This document shows positions 51,868-62,280 of a DNA stretch of 64,000 nt, in pieces (within the stretch, counting starts at the first letter, position 1; every line of letters begins with the position of its first letter). The stretch is from Progne subis subis (taxonomy: Eukaryota > Chordata > Aves > Passeriformes > Hirundinidae). Position numbers and translations under genes: made by a program. The DNA lies in the NCBI GenBank assembly GCA_022316685.1, contig JAKJHU010000016.1, positions 434,001-498,000 of the forward strand. The letters are read 5' to 3'. A model generated the notes under the pieces. It was not told the DNA's origin. It saw only the letters and a list, made by a program, of their open reading frames with translations, and ran no database searches.

Positions 51868-54063
51868 TAAGGATCAAGCATTTTTCAGAGCCATTCTCTC
51901 AGTTGCTGGTAGGGAATTAAGACGGGTTGGAAGATTTTATCCCTTGAGGACTTGTTTAAGGTTGCAGAAGGAGGCCAAGGGAGATGATGTTTCTGTTGAT
52001 TACTATACAGTAGTCTCTGTCAGAGAGGAAAGGTTTGCCACAGGAGTGCACAGGAACAGTGCATGGAAAACTTCCTGTGTTTGGCTGTTCAGGACTGTCC
52101 CTGATCACAGTGGGCATTGACTGACAGTGCTCATCACAGAGATGGCAGAGCAGGATATTGGTGTTGCAGGTGGCCATGGAGGATCTCCGCTGCCCAGAAC
52201 CAACCCCTTCCTGCTGGAAGTTGGATTAAGCTCCTCTTTGGTTTTCCAGAGGAGGCAGCATGAAACACTGAACTCTTCTGCCCACATGAGAAGCACTCGA
52301 CTTTACTGGTCCTATTCCACGTGAAGGAGATAGGATGGAGTCAGAACATGCCCTTTCCAGTCTTTCTTTCTCAGGTGATGGCTTGTGTTTAGGCAGCAGA
52401 TGCTGTAAATCATCACATCATTCTCTAATAAGGAGTAGGCTTCCAGCAGCACTGAGATGTGGCAGCTGTAATTGTTAGCTGATGTCTCCAGGCGGCCTTT
52501 GAGATGTGGCCTCCTTGGCAACGTGTCTTTGAGGAAGAAGGTCTTGAGGAGGCTTTAACTGCCTTTTCTCAGATAAATCATAAATCTTCCTTGAGGTTTT
52601 CATGCAATCTCAGAAAAAACCTGGAGTTCATTATCCCAGGAAGAGACCTCTGCTTTGTAGGTGTAAGGTGCAGTGTCAGTTCTCCTGGCCCTGAGCTGGT
52701 GTTTGTCTCTGTGCCATTGCAGTCAGTCTGTTTCTGTTTATTCTGCAGTGATCTTTCCTGACAGTTTGATATTAAAAATTCTCTCTTTGGAGTCTTCTTA
52801 AACCTTTAAAGATTTAGCCCTGCTTTATTGGTCTTAGTCCAAGAGCATTGTTGCACTGTTTTGTTGAATTTTCCGCAAGAGGAAGGCAAAGCTGAGTGCG
52901 GAGTGTGGCCTTGGGGTTAAACAGCTCCCTGCTCTGATTTGTCTGCTGACTGATCTCACTGAAAAGATCTCTTCTGTGAGTGTGCAGCAATGTCACAATT
53001 TGGACTATTCTAGTATGAAAAATTGGGAATCAGACCAAAATATTAAACATTCTTTGTAAAATTCTTACACTTTTGTGTAAAAAAAATGCATGTTTTTAAT
53101 GACATGTCAGAACTGCTACTCAGCGTCTGACCAGTACTTTTTGACAGAAATTGCAAACAGGCCCAAAAATATGTTTGTTAATTGAAATCAGTGGGGCTGT
53201 ATGAATGTGGGATAAACTTTTGTCTTTATCTGTAACACAACCACTGATACAACTGACTTTTAACTCAAGCAGCTTCAGCAAAAGTAAAATAGCCAAAGCA
53301 ACAAAGTCAGTAAAAGTAATTCAGTTTTCTTTTTTTATCTTGTTGATTAAATCTGTAGTGTCTGGCTTTCCTTGATGGGTATTCCAGGTCTTTTTATTTC
53401 TCTTTCATTTTTGACTGTATTAGTTCTTTCTATCTTAAATTTCTGAGGAGGATCAACTGCTATCAGGTCTCTGATAATTTGTTCCACAATCTGTGGTGGC
53501 CTCTCATAAAAGTTTAGAGGCATTCATAGCATTTGTGTCTTACTCTCTTTTCTCTTTCTGAAGCTAGGTCTACCCATTAAAATAAGCAAGACTCCTACAG
53601 TGTGAGGGTTAAACCTTTGTTCCTTGCTACTCACTAACTGCCTGGTTGCAGAGAATTCTTGAAGTGTAGACTTCCATTCCACTGAAATGTATTTTCTGGG
53701 ACTGTGACATTTTCTCCTTGCAGGGATGTGCTGTGTAGTCAGGTTTATTTTTATTTATGCAATCTAAGAATTTGAAATGTAAGAGTAGCCCAACACTTAC
53801 TTCAGCTGACACACTTTAAAAGTATAGTTATATTGTGATAACGTAATGGGAAGTCATACCTGAGATTTCTGAGTCTTGTTTCCCTTGAAGTGAATTAGTG
53901 TCTTTGATTCCTATCTTTTCTTTATAAAAGCTGTAAGGTTCCTAATGCAACCTATCACAGGATTCAATTTAACAATTTCCATTGTTAGAGCAGGCAGTGC
54001 TTACAGACAAAACTAGTGAGTATAGCAACTATGATATATGGCTAAAATAAAAGTAATATAGCC

Positions 54064-54088
54064 TTTTTTTTTTTTTTTTTTTTTTTTT
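54064..54088. repeat. Poly-T tract, 25 nt
   Basis: Uninterrupted T25 in intron 2. No adjacent element is recognised. Confidence 0.95.
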
Positions 54089-55505
54089 CCCTTAAGCTGT
54101 TCCTTTCTTGGAGGTATATTTGGTTTATCTGTCATGCAACATGGTAAAGTAAAATGGCTGTTTTTCAGGGTTATTTCTGGTCTGATTATTCCTTGAGTTT
54201 CACAGGACTTGGATTTCTCCTAGGATTTGCACACCTGGGGTTTCTGTAGGTGCTCTGGGCTAAATTACAAGCCAGCTGTCTATGCTAGACCATCAAATGT
54301 TTGAAACTGTTTTTTATTCAAATGTGGTAACTGTAGGGATATCTGTTAGAAATCATTCATCATGTTTTTGTCTTTGAGAACTGTTAATGTGCTATATAGG
54401 GACCTCATTAGTTGTCGAGTAGCCCTTGGCGGTCTGTCAGGTGCTTTGAATCAAATTTTCTTTTGCTGATGCTTTTCTGAACTGTTTTCCTAGTTCAGAT
54501 TCTGTTCATTACTTGGATCTTCCATATAGTCTTTCATCAACATTCCACACAAGAAGTTTAAAGGAATTCCTTCAGCGTTGTCTGGTCTTTCCTTAGCTTT
54601 AATTGCTTTATTTGAGGTCCTAGGGCTTGTGCGGATGCCTTTGAGGTATTCTTCTGCATATTTTCTTGGACTTTAGAAGACAGAAAATCAAGGGCTTTTT
54701 AAATTAATACAGCTCCTGTTCTGACCTCTCAATTTCCCATTGTAGGTGTCCTTATTATTTTTGATACCATCTTTTGTCTGTTTTCCAATTCTTTGATATT
54801 TCTACAGGAAGTTGTCAAGTGTAGATGGTGAGATAATTGCATCCAGTGCTGTATTTGTGACATCTCCAGCATTTGGTATGCTGTAATAACGGTCCCTTTG
54901 GATTTGAATTTCATTTTGTGCCACATTACAGGCCCTGTCTCCTTTGCTGTTTCCTCCTGAGTGGGTGGTTGCAGATTTCTGCATATTATTGCCACAGATT
55001 ATTTCTTTGATCAGTGTCTTTGCAGCCCCTGCCTTTGAGATCCTGAAAGGGTTGTTGCTACATTTTTATACAGACTGTGGATTTATTCTGTCTGACAGTG
55101 CTGACTAATCCTCCTAAAAGTCTGCTTTCTAATCCATGTATGTTATCAGCTAAAATGGATGGAGGATTTTCTGTTTACATAATATCAAAATTAGTCAAAA
55201 CTTTCAGTCACTTATATTTGCCTTGCAAAAGCTTCCTGTAAGCTTCTAATAAAAAAAGTGTTACACATGGCTGTTTATTTGTTGTTTGCCTGTGTGTAAA
55301 CACTTACCATACAAAGCATTGCATATGAATTTGTTATTGTTTAAAAATAAAGTTTGCAGTATCTTTGCATTAGAAATATGAGACCAAATGCTTTTTGTTT
55401 CCTGTGCAAGTAATCCTGTCTACTCAGAATTTAAAATGTTTAAAGTTTGAACAAATATATAATTAATAGTGTAAAGGTAGTACAAAAATATGTAAAAATT
55501 GTTCT

Positions 55506-55938
55506 TGTATAGGGTTTCCATGGCGAGATTTTGGTAGCAGGAAGGTTACAGGGGTGGCTTCTGTGAGAAGCTGCTGGAAGCTTCGCCTCCAGTGTCAGCC
55601 AGCTCCAAGAGGAGGCTGGCCAAGGTTGAGCCCATCAGTGGTGGTGGTAGCACCTTTGGGATAACATAATTAAGAAGAGAGAAATGAAAAGTCATGTGCA
55701 GCACCCACAGCAGTCAGAAGAGAGTGACTAGAGTGAATATGAGACTATGCAATAGAAACAGCTCTGCAGACCTCAGTGTCTTTGAAGAAGGAGGATGAGG
55801 TGCTCCAGTTGCCAGAGCGGAGATTCCCCTGCAGCTAGTGGAAGCCTTTCGTTACATTTTCGCTCCCCTGTCCTGCTGAGGATGGGGAGTGATAAGAATG
55901 GTGGGCACCTGGCTACCAGCCAGGGTCAACGCACCATG
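55506..55938 (+). mobile_element. Solo retroviral LTR, internally shortened, plus orientation
   Basis: Begins TGTATAGGGTTTCCATGG, carries GTTACAGGGGTGGCTTCTGT near its left end and ends AGCCAGGGTCAACGCACCA. These ends are the reverse complement of the ends of the neighbouring LTR at 56039-56935, so both belong to one avian endogenous retrovirus LTR family. At about 430 bp it is half the length of its neighbour and appears to have lost the central part. Orientation is inferred from a TATA-like AACATAATTAAG near the left end. No internal viral genes are present. Confidence 0.75.
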
Positions 55939-56038
55939 ATTCTGGAAATTTGATATGAAAAAGCTGTAATTGTCGTGGTTGGATATTATAGTAACCTGAT
56001 TGACTTCACTGGAACTCCCACACACTAGTGTAGATTTG

Positions 56039-56935
56039 TGTGGTGGGTTGGCTTTGGCTGACTGCCAGGTGCCCACCAAGCTGTCTCACTCCCCTTCCTC
56101 AGCAGAACAGGGAGAAAATATGGTGGAAAGCTCATAGATTGAGATAAGGACAGGGAAAACCCCCACTAATGAGTATTATGGGCCAAGTAGACTTAACTTA
56201 GGGAAATTAACTTATCACCAGTTAATAACAGAATAGGACAGAAAGAATTAAGAACAAACATACAAGCACTTCCTACCTACTCCTTCCTTCTCCCAAAGCT
56301 CAGCTTCGCTCCTGACTCTTCTAAGTCTTCCACTGGAGTGGTACAGTGGGCTGTGGAAAGGGGATCGTGGTCAGTTTGTAACACCTTGTCTCTGTTGCTC
56401 TTTCTCTGCTTCAGACAGTCTTTTCTTAACTGGTCCAGCACAGGTCGTTTCCATGGGATGCAGTCCTCCAGGAACAGAATGCTCCAGCATGCAGCATCCC
56501 CCGTGGGTGACATACCCTGCCTGAAAACCTGTTCCTGTGGGGGCTCTTCTCCACAGGCCACAATTCCTGCTGGAGCCTGTGTGGATTCCCCACAGTCTGG
56601 AGGTGTATACCATGGTCTTGCAGTTGAATCTCTGCACCTGGAGCCCCTTCTCCCCTTCTTCTCTCACCTTGGCTCTCCAGGGCTGTTTCTTCTGTATTTT
56701 CTCACTCCATTCACACAGTTGCTATGCCAGTGTTTTTTCCCCTTTCTTAAATAAGTGGCCACTAAGGGGCAACAAGCATTCTGATAGGTTCAGCACTAGG
56801 TGGTGGTGGATCTGTTTTAAAACTGGCTGGAGCTGTCTCTGTCCAGCATGGGACGGCTCACAGTGTCTTCTCACAGAAGCACCCCTGCAGTCCCTACCGT
56901 GCTATCAAAACCTTGCCCTGTAAACCTGGCACCAT
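56039..56935 (-). mobile_element. Solo retroviral LTR, near full length, minus orientation
   Basis: Runs from TGTGGTGGGTTGGCTTTGG on the left to GTAAACCTGGCACCA on the right, thus TG...CA. The interior, with repeated short blocks such as CAGTCCTCCAGGAACAG and GCTCCAGCATG, is typical of a common avian ERV LTR family that I recognise but cannot name with certainty. On the minus strand a TATA-like TTATTTAAGA lies near its 5' end (about 56745 on plus), supporting the minus orientation. No gag, pol or env sequence is attached, so it is a solo LTR. Target duplications could not be identified with confidence. Confidence 0.75.
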
Positions 56936-57952
56936 GAGATGAGTCTGTAGTGAAAACTGCACTTCCAGTATGTGAGAAGAACTTTGTGGGTGGATTCTGA
57001 GATTGTCCTTCTTTATGGAACCAGCTATGTTTTCCTTAGTTTTTTACATCATCTGACACTCTGCTGTGAGTGTTCTGGCTGCTGACTTGAGTTAACTCTA
57101 CAGAACTTTCTAGTGCAGCCCTTTTGCCTGTCTGTGGTGCTGTGGAGAAGTCCATGAAGAAGCTTTTTGGCTGCAGGCAGGACAACTGTATGCAGCTGAA
57201 GAGCTCTGTTCTGTATCCCACACATTGTCCCTTCTGTGGGTATGTCCCATGTCTCTGAGAGCCAAGGGATCATTTCAGGGTCCTTTTTATATCCCATATT
57301 TAAAAGACAGAGGGAGGGAAGAAGAAATTCTTTGTGAAGGCTATTTTGAGGTTGCAGTCACTCAACAGAGTTTTGAGCATAAACCCTGAAATGAATTGTA
57401 GCACATCACTTGTTTACATTCAGGCTTTGGGAACTCTTCGTTTGTGAAAGGAGAAAATTGGACAGTCAGGGCAGTGAGAGGTAGGCACTGGAAAGCAGAA
57501 CAGATTTAGCCCTCATGTATCTCTCAGGACATTTTATCTTGTCATGACATGGATAGCTTTGTCTGTGTTCTGCAGAGAAATACTGTATTACTTTACCGGG
57601 AATTATCTGTGAAAGGCTAAGTCAAAGTGAATATCTAATTCTCAGCACTTGGTACTGAAAAATTACCAAAACTGAAAATTTGTGGTAACTTAAAGCTGAC
57701 ACTATTTAATAAAATTTGGTGGGTTCTGGATAAATACCTTTCAGTAAATAAGCCAACAGGAACAACTTCTGATTAAGGAATTTAATTCAGTGAAGGTTCT
57801 CCCCCGCTCCAATTCTTTACTCTTAGTGTCAGTTTTTCATATTTTGCAAGTCTGTCTTTCCAGTCAGTGCAGCCTCTGACAGTAACTTTGAATTTTTTTT
57901 GTTTCATGTAATGTGTTTGCTTTTGTTTCCATTCCTGCTTTCCTGGCATTAG

Positions 57953-58173
57953 GTGGAGTGGATTTCTCCTTTGTGCCATTGCAATGCTCCTTGTGATATT
58001 TCCCATGTTTACCTTTCCGAAAAAGCTCCCTCCTCGACATAAAAAAAAGAAAAAGAAGATGAACTCTGGTGATGTTTCAAGTGATGATGATGTGATGAAA
58101 GAGAAAACAAGTAGCAAAACAGAAACAGACAGTTCAGTTTCTGCCTCTATGGGATTTGGAGAGAATGTTAAAG
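57953..58173 (+). CDS. SLCO5A1: SLCO5A1 coding exon 3 (residues 356-429, partial gene)
   Basis: A 221-bp exon after a pyrimidine-rich acceptor (AG at 57951-57952), ending at GTAAAG. It completes Trp356 and reads WWSGFLLCAIAMLLVIFPMF, which is the end of the OATP signature and TM6 (about 358-377). A cytosolic loop follows with FPKKLPPRH, six lysines (386-391), an acidic SSDDD patch (398-402) and Ser/Thr-rich sequence ending MGFGENVK (422-429). Against the general signature, DPRFIGNWW has Phe and Asn where many OATPs have Trp and Ala. The human 5A1 protein, as I recall it, shares this. The exon ends in phase 1. Later exons are outside the window. Confidence 0.93.
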
Positions 58174-58715
58174 GTAAAGTTTGTTTTTATTTATAAATGT
58201 TTTACATTTTATGTAGGGTCATCCAGGATTGTATGAGTGTAACTGAAGGCAGTTTTGACATCCTGTATTTGCTATTACGTTTTTGCTATTGAAATTTTAA
58301 TAGATACTCATCCTCTAAAGTGACAGGCTACAGCAATGATTGTAGGACATCCATTTTCTTGTTGCCACATGAATTTGTGCGCCTTAGAGTTTGTAATTGT
58401 CACACTTGCTTTATAAGCTGAACTTCATGGAATGAAGTGCTCTTCTACAGTGTAAGTGAAATAAGTAGAGTGAATTCTGGTATGTGAGTTCAATTACATT
58501 CATGCATTTGGGTAAGTTCATAGAGAAAGATTATTTATTTCGTATTCCTTTCCTGTCTGTTTTGTACTGCAAACTATTTTCTGAAGGCTAAGACAAAACT
58601 GGTGCTAATTTTGAAACAAGAAGAGATCAAAAGATTGACAAGTAGTAAAGGTTTTTATTTTATTCAAGGAGTAGCCATTAATATAAAATCTAACAATAAG
58701 TAATAATAATTATTT

Positions 58716-58755
58716 ATATTATATTATATTATATTATATTATATTATATTATATT
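58716..58755. repeat. ATATT pentanucleotide microsatellite, eight units
   Basis: Eight perfect ATATT units in intron 3, preceded by AT-rich sequence (AATAATAATTATTT). It is likely polymorphic in length. Confidence 0.95.
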
Positions 58756-61719
58756 AGCCTGTGGAAGAAAGCAGTGTTGCTACAAATTGATTAATGTGAA
58801 GCATATAGAATTTGATTTTACAATACAGACTTGACAGTGTCATAAAATTGAACAGTATAGGGCAGGAGTGAATGTGCCTCAATGCCATTGTGTTACTGGT
58901 GTTGTGTCCTCCTTGGATTCTAAGATTCAAATGCTGGTTCTGCCATTTCATGGTAGCCTGATAAATGTAGTGGGACTGGGAGAAACCATGAAATACCTGT
59001 TGTACCATCAGGCCTAATTTGAACTCAAAACTTTTAAGTGTTTGTTGAAATCAGCATTAGTGTTACTTTTTATTTGGCTATCAGTCCAGGCTATAATGAT
59101 TGGCAGGCTTTTTAATGAAACATTTATGATCACTCTTTATGCTGAGTAGACAAGGCTTAGCAAACAGCTGTTTGTAGACTAAACCCAGCGTAATTTTAAG
59201 TTACGTTTGCACACCTACATATTGATTTGCTCTTTGTTGCATTTACACTGCTTCTCTCAGGGTACCTAAAGTTACTGTTAATTTCTACAGAGGTAAAGAA
59301 AAAAGAGGGTAGCAGAATTTTCTTGGTGTGATTTTACTGGCTTACAGATCAGCTGCTTAAGGTACAAGGCAAGCAAAGAGCAAGCAAAGTGAACCTCAAA
59401 TATCAGATCTTTCAGACCATGTTCTCCCTTTGTTGGCAAAGTGGTTGAAAATGTGATGGAGGAGCAAGAAAAGCATGTCTCATTCTTCCTTTGAAGGTGG
59501 TATTCTCCATATTTTTGAGTCCCAATACGTAATATTTTCTCCTCAATCCACACAACTAGTTGTGGGTTTTATTTGCCTTCAAACCTACTGTCCTCTGATT
59601 AGTGGAAGTAGTCCAGGGTTTCTCCTGTCAGTATTTTCTCAGTGACACAGTGTATTGGGGGAGTCTGGTCTTTGCTGGACTCCTTGCTAAGGATTGCAGG
59701 CAGTGTCACAGCACAGAGACTGCTTCACCCTTCAGTGTGCCTGGTGAAGATGCAGGTGTACAGATGAACTGCATCTGGGTGAGTTTGCTGATGCTGGTTC
59801 TCTGTTCTGAGACATAGTTTCACCTTCCAGTCCATGCTGTCCCTACAGGCACAGCAGATACACAAAAAGCCAGTATTTGCTTGGGAGAATGTGTTATAGG
59901 TCTTTTTTTTACAGAAGTAAAAACTTCTGTATGTCTCATTTTGGCATGTTTTTCTTTGGTGTGTATCTGCCTAGATGTATAACATAGGTTTTATAAAATT
60001 CTATATTAATATATTAATGGAGCTACCAAATTAGCGGTTTCACTATACAAAACTTTTAATTTTCTTTAGAGGAGAAACTTCACCATGTGGAACAGTGAAA
60101 AGAAACATGCCAGAAAGACAGCAAGCTAGTTGAGATAAGCATAAAAAGTATTTTGCTGTAAGCTGATAATAGCTTTTCCATTCGGTGTCAGTTACCCTAG
60201 CAAAGAAGGCCTGCAGCAGGAATGCAGAGTTATTTAATTATTTTTCCAGTTTAAGTGGGCTTTATGGAATAAGATCATGCCTCAAGCTTCTCAGCTGAGG
60301 TAATTTTGTTTATAATGGGAAGGAAAAAAGGATCATATGTGTCTAAGTCACTTAGCATTGCTTCTTCTGAGATGCAGTGAACATTTTGTACTTTACATTG
60401 AATTTCAGAGCTTCATCTTTTTATAGCACTATGGGCAGAAACTCCACTTAGGCAGTGGCCAGGAGACTGTTGGTCATATCTTCGGTTCTGTACTAATAAA
60501 CATCAATGATGTCATAGTCTGCTATGACAGAGGTCAGTGCCATCAGATCTCTGAAAATCTGTGCAGCTTTGGTAAGGAAAGTAACTGTTTTATTCTTCCA
60601 GTATGATGCCATCTTACCTGGGAAGCCTGGCAAAATGATTTTTGCCTTGTTGTAACTTGTCCTAGTTTCCTAATTAATTCCCTAGGTGAGTGAAAAGGGG
60701 TGAAAAAGTCATGAGAGTCTTTTTTTTCTGCACTGAATGCCTGTATAGGCTGAAGAAATAAACCAAAACTGGCTCCATCCACAAGTAGCCTCAGACTTCA
60801 GTGACCTGAGCTTTATTTTGGCCCATAGTAGAGCTGAGATTAAATAAAAATACAGATACAACTTTGCTTTTTTTTCACGTTTCAAGTTGCAAGGGCTTGG
60901 AATTCAGTCTTTTCTTGCTTATGTTTCAAGTAGAAAATGTGAGTTGGAGAATGCTTCTGAGTCAGGTATTAAAATATTAAATAAAGAGTAAGGAGGTCAC
61001 AGGAGGAAGAAAATTAGTTTATTGGGAAAAATAGAGGTAGTCTAGATTACATGAACTAGAGGAGTTTTATAATGAAGAAACCATGGTTCAATCCCATACG
61101 TGCAGATACTACATGAATCTGAGCAGACAAAACTACTGTTTTCATTTATTACCCTTGATAGCCTTAGGGTTTTGTACCATGGAAATTGTATCTGCAGTCC
61201 CTTTCACTTACCACTGTAATGAAACTTACTGTGCAATTGGATAAAGGAGCAGTGTAAAGTAAAAATTTGCTAAAGAAAGCAAATGTGTATATTACTTAAA
61301 ATAGACTGACCTAAATGGAATTAAATAATTAATATAATTAATTACATGTATTTTGTAGCCTTTGGGGTTGTTTTTGCTTTGTTCCTATGTACAGCCCTTT
61401 CTTAAATGTAGAATTTTCCTGTCTGCCTTTTCCCATCTACCAGCTGTCGTATGCCTTTCTCGGTGAGTTCCTGTGAGGGACAGAGACAGGATAATAGTGA
61501 TTGTCAGGGCATCAGCAGAGATAAAAGAAGCTCCTAAGGGGCTTGTGGCTGCAGGATAAGCCCACTGAAGTGCTTTGCCAAGGATCTGGATTGGAGTTGC
61601 TGTGCTCCCTGAAGATCAGTTGACAGGGATCACAAGAGGAGGAGGAGGAGACTGTGTGTGCTGTGTGTGGGGCACTTGGTGGGCGCTGTGAGTATCAGAG
61701 GGTTCAGCAGGCCGTGGGC

Positions 61720-61790
61720 TGGAGATCCTGCCACTGACCTTGAGCAAGGCGCTTCCCTCTCCTTTCTTAGGCCGTCCTGAAGAGCTCAGA
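61720..61790 (+). mobile_element. Possible MIR/CORE-SINE fragment
   Basis: The segment CCACTGACCTTGAGCAAGGC, followed by GCTTCCCTCTCC, resembles the well-known MIR core segment around TGTGACCTTGGGCAAGTCAC. Ancient MIR/CORE-SINE copies exist in bird genomes. The match is short and diverged, so this is tentative. Confidence 0.3.
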
Positions 61791-61879
61791 ATAGAAAAGG
61801 CTGGCGTAGCTCCACGCAGTGATGAGCAGTGCTAACTGGAGCCTCGAAGGCCTGCTCTAAATCAAATTAAAATAAGTAA

Positions 61880-62280
61880 TATTCATATCGTACTGGTTCT
61901 GAACCCCTCCTCTCTTGATGGGATGTTAGGGGCTGTTCAACGATCCAGCCGCCACCCAGGTGCTCGAGGCCTGTCCTGAGAGTCGAATGAGGTTGTTTAA
62001 ATGGTGTGAGAGCGGATAATGAAATGGCAAAACGCTGTTCTAGAGGTTACCGATTCTCTCCACGCAGGGTATGTTTGACTGTAGTTGTGCGTCACTTTGC
62101 TAGTTTCCATTCTGATAAACAAAGCAGAAATTCCGTCTCAACTCTTGGCTCTGCTTTGTACGGCGCGAGAATGGAGGCTGCCCCCGAGACCTCGGTGTGG
62201 AGCCAGCCTTCTCCAGAGCTGCAGGCTTGGGTGGTGCTGTCCAGACTGGGAGCACTAGCAGGAGGGAGCTAACGCAGCTA
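61880..62280. promoter_or_regulatory. CpG-rich patch in intron 3
   Basis: CpG dinucleotides are visibly denser here than in the surrounding intron: for example CGAGGCC, GTCGAATG, GAGCGGATAA, GTTACCGATT, CCACGCAGGG, GTGCGTCAC and ACGGCGCGAGAATGG. Candidate explanations are a regulatory element, an alternative promoter or exon, or a relatively young unrecognised repeat. An 88-codon plus-strand frame at 62006-62272 crosses it but resembles no OATP sequence. Confidence 0.35.
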
